This document shows, piece after piece, positions 24,574-31,554 of a stretch of 34,886 bases of DNA (its first letter is position 1; each line of letters starts with the position of its first letter). Source of the DNA: JBHHXR01 sp046757205 (GTDB lineage: Bacteria > Pseudomonadota > Alphaproteobacteria > Rhodobacterales > Rhodobacteraceae); NCBI GenBank assembly GCA_046757205.1, contig JBHHXR010000004.1, forward strand, positions 1-34,886, written 5' to 3'. Under the pieces are notes generated by a model that searched no databases, was not told the DNA's origin, and saw only the letters and a list, made by a program, of their open reading frames with translations. Made by a program: the position numbers and the translations under genes.

Positions 24574-24722
24574 ATCGACATACGGCCGTCTCGGCCTTTG
24601 CCGGTTGGTGTCCGGAGTGCGGAAGGTGAAGACCGGCGATGCAAACACCGTCGAGCGGTGGTCCGCATTTCGATTTCAGGGCGGGCCGATCGCCCGCGTG
24701 CTGGCAACAGGGAGAGAAATAC

Positions 24723-25847
24723 ATGGACATCATTGATCAACTGGGATCGCTGCGGGAGGGCAAGCTGTCCCGCCGGGCATTCACCCAATCACTTATGGCC
24801 GCGGGTATCGGCGTGGTCGCCTCGCCTTTGATCCCGCGCACGGTCGCGGCGGCCACCGAGGATCAGGGCGTCTATTTCACCTGGGGCGGGTATGACATCC
24901 CGGAACTGTTCGTTCCCTACAAGGAAAAGCATGGCGAATTGCCGAACTTTTCAATCTTTGGCGGATCGGAAGAGGCCCTGACCAAGATGCGGGGCGGCTA
25001 TGTCGTCGATGTATCTCACCCCTGCAACTCCGGCCTGCCGCGCTGGATCAAGACGGGGCTGTTTCAGCGGATCGACACCGGCCGCCTTTCGAACTGGCCC
25101 GACTTGATGCCGGAACTGGTCAACCTGACCGGCAACGACCCAAGGGATGGCCAGGTCTGGCTGGCGCCGTTCGACTGGGGGCAGACCTCGATCACCTACC
25201 GCACCGACCTGTTCGAGCTTGAGTTCGAAGAAAGCTGGGACATGCTGTGGGACAAGCGTTACAAGGGCCGGCTCGGCAGTCTCGCCTCGGGCGGCGACGC
25301 CTGGTGGTGCGGCGCGATCAAGGCCGGTGTGCCGTTCGAACAGATCGACACGCCCGAGGCCTTCGACAAGATCGCCGCCGTAATGCGCGAACAGCGGCCG
25401 CTGATCCGGACCTATACCGACGACACCACGACGCTGGAACAGGCGCTGTCGGCAGGCGAAATGGTCGCCGCGATGACCTGGAACAGTTCCGCCACACTGC
25501 TGAAGTCCGAAGGCGTGCCGGTGAAGTTCGCCAATGTGAAAGAGGGGGCGCTGACCTGGGTCTGCGGCCTGATGATCCACAAGGAGGCGCCACATCTGGA
25601 CAAGGCCTATGACATCATCGACTCGCTGCTGAGCGTCGAATCCGGCAAGTTCATGATCAACGACTACGGATATGGCCATTCGAACAAGAAGTCGTTCGAC
25701 CTGTTCGACGAAGCGACGCTGCACGACCTGGGCCTGAGCAAGAACCCGGCAGATATCCTGCAGGCCGGGCATTTCCAGATCCCGCAGTCGCAGGAATGGG
25801 AAACCAAGATGAACGCCCTGTTCGAAGAGATCAAATCAGGTTTCTGA
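24723..25847 (+). CDS. PotD-like substrate-binding protein of second importer, Tat-exported
   Basis: Periplasmic binding protein of 374 residues. The ATG at 24723 has GGGAGAG upstream. A twin-arginine signal is seen in KLSRRAFTQSLMAAGIGVVA, ending at RTVAAAT. The mature protein resembles PotD/PotF: YFTWGGYDIPELFVPYKEKH, KMRGGYVVDVSHPCN, WLAPFDWGQTSITYRTDLFE, MTWNSSATLLKSEGVPVKF and WVCGLMIHKEAPHLDKAYDI. It differs strongly from the other binding protein in this window, so the two importers probably take different solutes. First gene of the rightward operon and followed by a stem-loop, which fits the need for more binding protein than permease. Confidence 0.9.
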   Translation: MDIIDQLGSLREGKLSRRAFTQSLMAAGIGVVASPLIPRTVAAATEDQGVYFTWGGYDIPELFVPYKEKHGELPNFSIFGGSEEALTKMRGGYVVDVSHPCNSGLPRWIKTGLFQRIDTGRLSNWPDLMPELVNLTGNDPRDGQVWLAPFDWGQTSITYRTDLFELEFEESWDMLWDKRYKGRLGSLASGGDAWWCGAIKAGVPFEQIDTPEAFDKIAAVMREQRPLIRTYTDDTTTLEQALSAGEMVAAMTWNSSATLLKSEGVPVKFANVKEGALTWVCGLMIHKEAPHLDKAYDIIDSLLSVESGKFMINDYGYGHSNKKSFDLFDEATLHDLGLSKNPADILQAGHFQIPQSQEWETKMNALFEEIKSGF

Positions 25848-25878
25848 CACGTTCGGCCCCGGAAATGGACAAGAACGG

Positions 25879-25901
25879 CTTTGCCGCCCCGCGCGGCAAG
25901 G
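25879..25901 (+). other. Stem-loop between binding-protein and permease genes
   Basis: TTGCCGC (25881-25887) pairs with GCGGCAA (25893-25899) around CCCGC; a G-T and a C-G pair extend it on both sides to nine pairs. It lies 31 bases after the binding-protein stop. Such hairpins in ABC importer operons protect the 5' part of the mRNA or attenuate the 3' part. There is no T-run, so it is not a strong terminator. Confidence 0.5.
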
Positions 25902-25937
25902 CCCCGCCCGTCTCGCCCAGACAGGAGTCCGCAATTC

Positions 25938-26855
25938 ATGACTGTACAGTCCATGCGCGCCGCGCCATCGGTGAAGTCCGGACGCTTCGGGCGGCTGTTG
26001 CAGCGCTCCGAGGCCGCGCGCGGCCTGACACTTCTGACACCGACGCTGCTGGTCATGGCGATCGGCATCCTGGTGCCTTTCTGCATCCTTCTGGTCATGA
26101 CCTTCTGGACCCAGGTCGGGTTCGACTTTGACACCACGCTCACCACGGCAAACTACGAAACGGCGGCCACGCGCCCGATCTACGGTGCCCTTCTCTCGCG
26201 GTCGTTGTGGATTTCCGGCATGGCCACCGTCGCGACCGTGGTGCTGTGCTATCCGATGGCCTACTTCGTCGCCTTTCACGTTCACCGCAACAAGATGCTG
26301 TGGATCGTCTTGATGACCGTGCCGTTCTGGACCAGCTATCTCTTGCGCGTCTTCGCGTGGAAGGTGGTCTTGGGATACGAAGGCGTCATCAATTCGGCGT
26401 TGATGATGCTCGGCGTGATCGACGCACCGCTTGAATTCCTGCTGTACAGCCGGTCGGCGGTGGTCATCACGCTGGCCCATGCCTGGGCGGCCTTCGCGAT
26501 CCTGCCGATGTATGTCTCTCTGGAAAAGATCGACAAGTCGCTGCTCGAAGCCGCCACGGATCTCGGCGACGGGCCAGCCGCGCGGTTCCTGCGCGTCACG
26601 CTGCCCCTGTCCATGCCGGGCGTGATTTCGGCCAGCCTGCTGATCTTCATTCCCACCACCGGTGACTATATCACGCCGGCGCTTCTGGGCGGCCCGGACG
26701 GCGCGATGATCGGCAACCTGATCCAGAAACAGTTCGGCGCGATCAACAACTGGCCGATGGGTGCCACCCTGTCGATCATCCTGATGCTGTCGATCGCCGC
26801 CATCGCGCTGATCTTCATGCTGGCGGCCACCTTCGCCAGAAAGCGGATCTCGTGA
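25938..26855 (+). CDS. ABC transporter permease, PotB type (second importer)
   Basis: Inner-membrane permease of 305 residues. The ATG at 25938 has AGGAG upstream; the frame is open from 25881 but the extra residues are arginine/proline-rich and unlike the family. A polar N-terminus of about 30 residues precedes helix 1 (LLVMAIGILVPFCILLVMTF). FWTSYLLRVFAWKVVLG, the EAA loop LLEAATDLGDGPAARFLRVT and TTGDYITPALLGGPDG are characteristic of PotB/PotH. It overlaps the next permease by four bases (GTGA). It forms the channel with that protein. Confidence 0.92.
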   Translation: MTVQSMRAAPSVKSGRFGRLLQRSEAARGLTLLTPTLLVMAIGILVPFCILLVMTFWTQVGFDFDTTLTTANYETAATRPIYGALLSRSLWISGMATVATVVLCYPMAYFVAFHVHRNKMLWIVLMTVPFWTSYLLRVFAWKVVLGYEGVINSALMMLGVIDAPLEFLLYSRSAVVITLAHAWAAFAILPMYVSLEKIDKSLLEAATDLGDGPAARFLRVTLPLSMPGVISASLLIFIPTTGDYITPALLGGPDGAMIGNLIQKQFGAINNWPMGATLSIILMLSIAAIALIFMLAATFARKRIS

Positions 26856-27667
26856 GTTCCACATCCTATATCCGGCGCCCGAACCGCCCGTTGCAGGTCT
26901 ATGCGATCCTGTTTCTGGTCGTGCTCTACGTTCCGGTCCTGTTTCTGCCGCTGTTCAGCTTCAACGACTCGCTCTACGTCAAGTTCCCGCTGCAGGGCTT
27001 TACCTACAAATGGTATGTGCAGCTGATGCATCGTGAACCGGTCTGGGCGGCGCTGATGAACAGCGTCAGGGTCGGCTCCGTCACCGCGGTGCTGTCGACG
27101 TTTCTGGGCATTTTCGCCGCCAAGGCGATCACCCGCTACCGGATACCGGGCAAGGAGCCCATTGTCGGATTCATCATGTTGCCCCTTGTCGTTCCCGGCA
27201 TCATATTCGGGGTCGCGCTTCTGGTTCTGCTCAGCCGGATGGGTATCCCGCTGTCGCTCTACACCGTCACGATCGGCCACATCATCATCTGCCTGCCCTT
27301 CGCGATCGCCACGCTGATCCCCCGGTTCGAAGGTTTCGACCCCGCTGTCGAAGAGGCGTCGGCCGATCTTGGAGAGAACGCCTGGTGGACCTTCTGGCGC
27401 GTGACCTTTCCCATGGTGTTCCCGGGCGTCCTGGCCAGCCTGCTGCTGTCCTTCACCGTGTCCTTCGACGAATTCATCATGGCGTTCTTCCTGTCAGGGA
27501 CGGATCCGACGCTGCCGATGTATATCTGGGGCCAGCTTCGCTTTCCCAAGGAATTCCCCTCCATCCTCGCACTGTCCTCGATCATCCTGATCGTGTCGTT
27601 CACCCTGGTGTTCCTCGGGCAGTGGATCAATCGCGACAGCCATTCGGCCGCGTTGGGAAATGAATGA
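26852..27667 (+). CDS. ABC transporter permease, PotC type (second importer)
   Basis: Inner-membrane permease of 271 residues with six predicted helices. The GTG start at 26852 overlaps the stop of the upstream permease (GTGA). Helix 1 is YAILFLVVLYVPVLFLPLFS followed by FNDS, as usual in PotC/PotI. The EAA loop reads VEEASADLGENAWWTFWRVT, and SFDEFIMAFFLSGTDPTLPM is the family signature near the C-terminus. Its end overlaps the ATPase gene by eight bases. Confidence 0.92.
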   Translation: MSSTSYIRRPNRPLQVYAILFLVVLYVPVLFLPLFSFNDSLYVKFPLQGFTYKWYVQLMHREPVWAALMNSVRVGSVTAVLSTFLGIFAAKAITRYRIPGKEPIVGFIMLPLVVPGIIFGVALLVLLSRMGIPLSLYTVTIGHIIICLPFAIATLIPRFEGFDPAVEEASADLGENAWWTFWRVTFPMVFPGVLASLLLSFTVSFDEFIMAFFLSGTDPTLPMYIWGQLRFPKEFPSILALSSIILIVSFTLVFLGQWINRDSHSAALGNE

Positions 27668-28766
27668 ATCGATGAGCACCTCTGAAGCCTTTATCTCGAT
27701 CCGCAACGTCGACAAGTCCTTTGGTAGCTTTCTGGCCATCGACAACGTGTCGATCGACATACGCCATGGCGAATTCTTTTCGCTGCTCGGGCCGTCGGGC
27801 TGCGGCAAGACGACCTTGCTGAGAATGCTGGCCGGATTCGAGAACCCGACCTCGGGCGATATCAGCATCGACGGGCAATCGATGTCCGGCGTGCCGCCGC
27901 ATCAGCGGCCGGTCAACATGGTGTTCCAGAGCTATGCGATCTTTCCCCATCTCAACGTCCGCGACAACATCGCCTATGGCCTTCGGAAACAGAAACTGCC
28001 GCGCGCCAGGCGGTACGAGATGGTGGACGAGATGCTCGACCTCATCAAGCTGCCCGAATACGGCGACCGGAAGTCGAACCAGCTGTCCGGCGGCCAGCGG
28101 CAGCGCGTCGCTCTGGCCCGGTCATTGATCCTGCGTCCGAAAGTGCTGCTGCTGGACGAACCGCTCGGTGCGCTCGACAAGAAACTGCGCGAACAGATGC
28201 AACTGGAACTGCGCTCCCTTCAGAAAACCGTCGGCATTACCTTCGTCTTCGTGACCCACGATCAGGAAGAGGCGCTGACGCTGTCGGATCGCATCGCGGT
28301 GATGTCCGCCGGGCGTGATCTGCAGGTGGACACGCCCGAGCGGCTTTACGAGAAGCCGGTGAACCGCGAGGTCGCGAGTTTCATCGGCACGATGAATTTC
28401 TTCGACGGCGAAGTCGCGGCGATCAACGACGGTGTCGCCACGGTCGGGATTGCCGGGCTGGGCGAGGTGCGAACGAACAATGTCCCGTCCGGCCTGAGCG
28501 TCGGCCAGTCCGTCAGTGTCGCGATACGACCGGAAAAGCTGACGATCTCCGACGCGCGGCCGCAACAGGAAAACCGCGCGCGGGGGCAGTTGGAAAACGC
28601 CGCCTATCTGGGTGAACGCAGCCACTATTACTTGCGCATCGACGGGTCGCCGCAGCCTGTCGCCGTTTCAGCCCAGAACCGGCAGCGGGCGGACAGCGAC
28701 CCCCAGGACAGGCGCTCGGTCTGGCTGAGTTGGGCTGACAATGCATTCGTGGTTCTGGAAGGTTGA
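27660..28766 (+). CDS. ABC transporter ATPase, PotA type (second importer)
   Basis: Cytoplasmic ATPase of 368 residues. Walker A GPSGCGKTT, Q-loop FQSYAIFPHLNV, signature LSGGQRQRVALARS, Walker B VLLLDEPLGALD and H-loop VTHDQEEALT are intact. The C-terminal TOBE-type domain begins near VSVAIRPEKLTI. Start is ATG 27660, overlapping the permease gene; ATG 27672 four codons later is also possible. Gene order here is binding protein, permease, permease, ATPase, the reverse placement of the ATPase compared with the other importer in this window, so the two modules were not made by a recent local duplication. Confidence 0.93.
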   Translation: MNESMSTSEAFISIRNVDKSFGSFLAIDNVSIDIRHGEFFSLLGPSGCGKTTLLRMLAGFENPTSGDISIDGQSMSGVPPHQRPVNMVFQSYAIFPHLNVRDNIAYGLRKQKLPRARRYEMVDEMLDLIKLPEYGDRKSNQLSGGQRQRVALARSLILRPKVLLLDEPLGALDKKLREQMQLELRSLQKTVGITFVFVTHDQEEALTLSDRIAVMSAGRDLQVDTPERLYEKPVNREVASFIGTMNFFDGEVAAINDGVATVGIAGLGEVRTNNVPSGLSVGQSVSVAIRPEKLTISDARPQQENRARGQLENAAYLGERSHYYLRIDGSPQPVAVSAQNRQRADSDPQDRRSVWLSWADNAFVVLEG

Positions 28767-28770
28767 GAAA

Positions 28771-28815
28771 ATGAGCAGTCCGGATCACACGATCCAGAGT
28801 CAGGTGGTAAGATGA
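28771..28815 (+). CDS. Possible 14-residue leader peptide before the TetR gene
   Basis: A short frame ATG...TGA encodes MSSPDHTIQSQVVR. It starts four bases after the ATPase stop, has GGAAGG-like sequence upstream, and its stop overlaps the TetR gene start as ATGA (28812-28815). Inside it GGATC (28782-28786) and GATCC (28791-28795) can pair. The layout would allow translational coupling of the regulator to the transporter mRNA. It may instead be plain spacer; there is no independent evidence of translation. Confidence 0.3.
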   Translation: MSSPDHTIQSQVVR

Positions 28816-29486
28816 CCGATATCGACACCAACATGAAAAAGGGAGAAGCCGGCAGGCCGCGCACGGCCTCGAAACAGGTGCGCCGACAGCAGTTGATCGA
28901 CGCCACGATCGAATGCATCGCCCAACGCGGCATATCCGGCACCACGATGAGCGCGGTCACACGATCGGCCGGATTGTCCATCGGGCTGGCCAATTTCCAC
29001 TTTTCGACCAAGCAGAACCTGCTTGAGGAAACCCTGCGCTTTCTGGCCAACGAGCACCACCAATTCTGGAAGAAGAGTTTCGAAAAGGCCGACCTCGCCC
29101 CCGAAGAGAAGCTGCGCGCGATCGTTGCCGCGCATTTTCATCCCTCGATTTGCAATCGCAAGAAGATCGCCGTCTGGTACGGTTTTTTCGGCGAGGCCGG
29201 AGCGCGTGCTGCCTATCGCAAGCTCGCCAACGAGATCGACGCCGAACGGCGCGAGTTGACGGTCGAGTTGTGCGAAGGGCTCATCGCGGCGGGCGGCTAC
29301 GACGATGTCGACCCCGTCGATGTCGCCTTCACGCTGGAAGGGTTGTACGACGGCTACTGGCTGAACATCCTGATGTACCCGGGCGAGTTTTCCCGTCAGG
29401 ACGGGATGCGACGGATCGAGGGCTATCTTTCCCGTGTCTTTCCCGGGCATTTCCGGCGGTCCACGCCACAGAACTGCGAGGGGTAG
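28812..29486 (+). CDS. TetR-family regulator, BetI-like
   Basis: DNA-binding regulator of 224 residues. After a polar leader, the N-terminal helix-turn-helix reads RRQQLIDATIECIAQRGISG, TTMSAVTRSAGLSIGLANFH and FSTKQNLLEETLRFL, strongly like BetI, the choline-responsive repressor of bet genes. The C-terminal ligand domain (KIAVWYGFFGEAGARAAYRK, then FTLEGLYDGYWLNIL) also follows the BetI pattern. It lies inside the rightward operon between the transporter and the TMADH-like genes, so it likely regulates its own operon and the divergent one through palindromes in 24450-24722. The ligand is probably a quaternary or methylated amine, by analogy. No bet genes are seen in this window. Confidence 0.88.
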   Translation: MTDIDTNMKKGEAGRPRTASKQVRRQQLIDATIECIAQRGISGTTMSAVTRSAGLSIGLANFHFSTKQNLLEETLRFLANEHHQFWKKSFEKADLAPEEKLRAIVAAHFHPSICNRKKIAVWYGFFGEAGARAAYRKLANEIDAERRELTVELCEGLIAAGGYDDVDPVDVAFTLEGLYDGYWLNILMYPGEFSRQDGMRRIEGYLSRVFPGHFRRSTPQNCEG

Positions 29487-29489
29487 GCC

Positions 29490-31541
29490 GTGGTCCGCGA
29501 TCCGCGTCACGATATTCTGTTCGAACCCGTCCGGATCGGTCCGGTCACCGCGCCGAACCGGTTTTACCAAGTGCCGCATTGCAACGGCATGGGGCATCAG
29601 TACCCGTCCAGCTGGGTCGAGATGCGCCGCGTCAAGGCCGAGGGCGGCTGGGGCGTGATCAACACCGAAGAGGTCGAGATCAGCCACACATCCGAACTCA
29701 GCCCGGTTCCCGAAGGGCGTCTGTGGGACGACGGCGACATTCCCGTGCTGGCGCGAATGGCGGATGCGGTGCACGACCACGGGGCTCTGGCAGGGATCCA
29801 GCCGGCTCATCTTGGCGGCGGGGCCGCAAACAACTACAGCCGCGAAATCCCGATGGGGCCGTCGGCGCGCCCCATAGACCTGTTCGAGCCGGTCCAGACC
29901 CGTGCAATGGACAAATCCGATATCCGGGCGTTCCGCAAGATGCATGTCGATGCCGCCCTGCGCGCCCGCACGGCCGGTTTTGATATCGTCTACCTCTACT
30001 GCGGGCACGACATGACGACCCTTTGTCATTTCCTGTCGCGCCGGAACGATCGGTCGGACGAATACGGCGGCAGCCTGGAAAACCGCACGCGGCTGATCCG
30101 CGAGGTGCTGCAGGACACGAAAGAGGCGATCGGCGACCGGTGCGCGGTGGCGATCCGCTTCGGGGTCGAGGAACTGAAGGGTCCGGACGGGCTGACCTGC
30201 GACGGCGAGGGGCGCGAGGTGGTCGAGCGCCTGGCGGACCTGCCCGATCTCTGGGACGTGAACATCAGCGACTGGCCCAACGACAGCGCCACGTCGCGGT
30301 TCGAACCCGAAGGGTTCCAGAACGACTACGTCAGCTTCGTCAGGAAGGTGACGCAAAAGCCGGTGGTCGGGGTCGGACGCTACACATCGCCCGATACGAT
30401 GGCGGCGCTGATAAGGAACGGCCATCTGGACCTGATCGGCGCGGCGCGGCCGTCGATCGCCGACCCGTTCCTGCCCAGGAAGATCGCCGAAGGCCGCATC
30501 GAGGACATCCGGGAATGCATCGGCTGCAACATCTGTGTCACCGGCGATTTCCTTGCCACGCCGATGCGCTGCACCCAGAACCCGACCATGGGCGAGGAGT
30601 GGCGCCGCGGCTGGCACCCCGAGCGCATCCCGCCAAAATGCAGCGATGACACCGTGCTGGTCGTGGGCGCCGGGCCCGCCGGGCTGGAAACCGCGCGGGC
30701 GCTGGCGCAACGCGGCCATGACGTGACGCTTGCCGAGGCGGGAACCGAACTGGGCGGGCGGCTGTTGCGCGAAAGCCGGCTGCCCGGGCTGGCACAATGG
30801 AAGCGCGTGACCGACCATCGCGCCTACCAGATCCGCCAAATGGCCAACGTGGCAATCTACCTCGACAGCCGGCTGGAACCGCGCGACGTGATCGAATACG
30901 GCGCCGACCACGTCGTGATCGCCACCGGCGCCCGCTGGGCGCGGCATGGGATCGGCCGCAACAACCATGTACCTATCCCGGCCGACGCCGGGGCCACGGT
31001 GCTGAGCCCCGACCAGATCATGGCCGGGGACATCCCGCAGGGGCCGGTCGTCGTCTTCGACGACGATCACTATTACATGGGCGGCGTGCTGGCCGAAAAG
31101 CTGCGGCTCGACGGGCTCGATGTGACCTATGTCACGCCCGCTCCGGACGTTTCCCACTGGACCCACAACACGATGGAACAGGCCCGCATCCAGTCCCGCC
31201 TGATCGAGCTGGGCATCGATATCGTGCCATTGCACAATCTCGCCGCCGTCCATGCCGATCATGTCGTGCTGTCCTGCGTCTACTCCGGCCGCCAAAGGAC
31301 TCTGCCATGCGCCGCAACGGTAATGGTGACGATGCGCGATGCGCGCGACGCGCTCTGCACCGCGCTCACCGAAGCTGGCGAGGCGACGTTCAAATCCCTG
31401 ACCCGCGTCGGCGATTGCCTGTCGCCGGGAACCATTGCCGCGGCGGTCTATTCGGGCCACCGCTTTGCCCGCGAACTGGGAGAGCCACCCTCCAGCGGCG
31501 TGCCGTTCCGGCGCGAACTGCCGGCTCTTGCCGCCGACTGA
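29490..31541 (+). CDS. TMADH/DMADH-family iron-sulphur flavoprotein, copy 2 (Glu type)
   Basis: Predicted amine dehydrogenase of 683 residues. The GTG start at 29490 follows the TetR stop by three bases and gives the N-terminus MVRDPRHDILFEPVRIG, in register with TMADH. Cys31 (FYQVPHCNGMG) is placed for covalent FMN, the [4Fe-4S] motif is CIGCNIC with Cys in MRCTQNPTMGEEW, and a dinucleotide fold starts LVVGAGPAGLETARAL. The catalytic Tyr/His pair is present in LYCGHDMTT, and DWPNDS gives the Trp/Asp pair. Residue 61 is Glu (NTEEVEIS), where TMADH has Tyr60 and DMADH Gln; residue 106 is Ala instead of Trp105. A negatively charged pocket might hold a strongly cationic or polyamine-like substrate. 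This is inference from two positions. Confidence 0.88.
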   Translation: MVRDPRHDILFEPVRIGPVTAPNRFYQVPHCNGMGHQYPSSWVEMRRVKAEGGWGVINTEEVEISHTSELSPVPEGRLWDDGDIPVLARMADAVHDHGALAGIQPAHLGGGAANNYSREIPMGPSARPIDLFEPVQTRAMDKSDIRAFRKMHVDAALRARTAGFDIVYLYCGHDMTTLCHFLSRRNDRSDEYGGSLENRTRLIREVLQDTKEAIGDRCAVAIRFGVEELKGPDGLTCDGEGREVVERLADLPDLWDVNISDWPNDSATSRFEPEGFQNDYVSFVRKVTQKPVVGVGRYTSPDTMAALIRNGHLDLIGAARPSIADPFLPRKIAEGRIEDIRECIGCNICVTGDFLATPMRCTQNPTMGEEWRRGWHPERIPPKCSDDTVLVVGAGPAGLETARALAQRGHDVTLAEAGTELGGRLLRESRLPGLAQWKRVTDHRAYQIRQMANVAIYLDSRLEPRDVIEYGADHVVIATGARWARHGIGRNNHVPIPADAGATVLSPDQIMAGDIPQGPVVVFDDDHYYMGGVLAEKLRLDGLDVTYVTPAPDVSHWTHNTMEQARIQSRLIELGIDIVPLHNLAAVHADHVVLSCVYSGRQRTLPCAATVMVTMRDARDALCTALTEAGEATFKSLTRVGDCLSPGTIAAAVYSGHRFARELGEPPSSGVPFRRELPALAAD

Positions 31542-31554
31542 TACGGAGGTCACC

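Larger units (their letters stand above)
24450..24722. promoter_or_regulatory. Central divergent control region of the island
   Basis: This 273-base gap lies between the start codons of the two diverging island operons and contains no gene I can support. It carries two palindromes (listed separately) and a possible plus-strand promoter, TTGACT at 24530-24535 with CATTTT at 24553-24558, spacing 17. On the minus strand TTGCAT (about 24552-24547) and CCATGA (about 24529-24524) with a 17-base spacer is a weaker candidate. GGGAGAG before the ATG at 24723 is the ribosome-binding site of the binding-protein gene. Confidence 0.6.

Noticed and set aside
28812..29486. Naming the TetR gene betI
   Set aside because: The similarity to BetI is strong in the DNA-binding domain, but no betA/betB/betC genes are present and the ligand may differ, so a gene symbol is not justified.
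28800..31553. 917-codon minus-strand open frame opposite the TetR and TMADH copy 2 genes
   Set aside because: Antisense to two clear genes; the composition is typical of the shadow frame of GC-rich coding DNA and no motif is visible.
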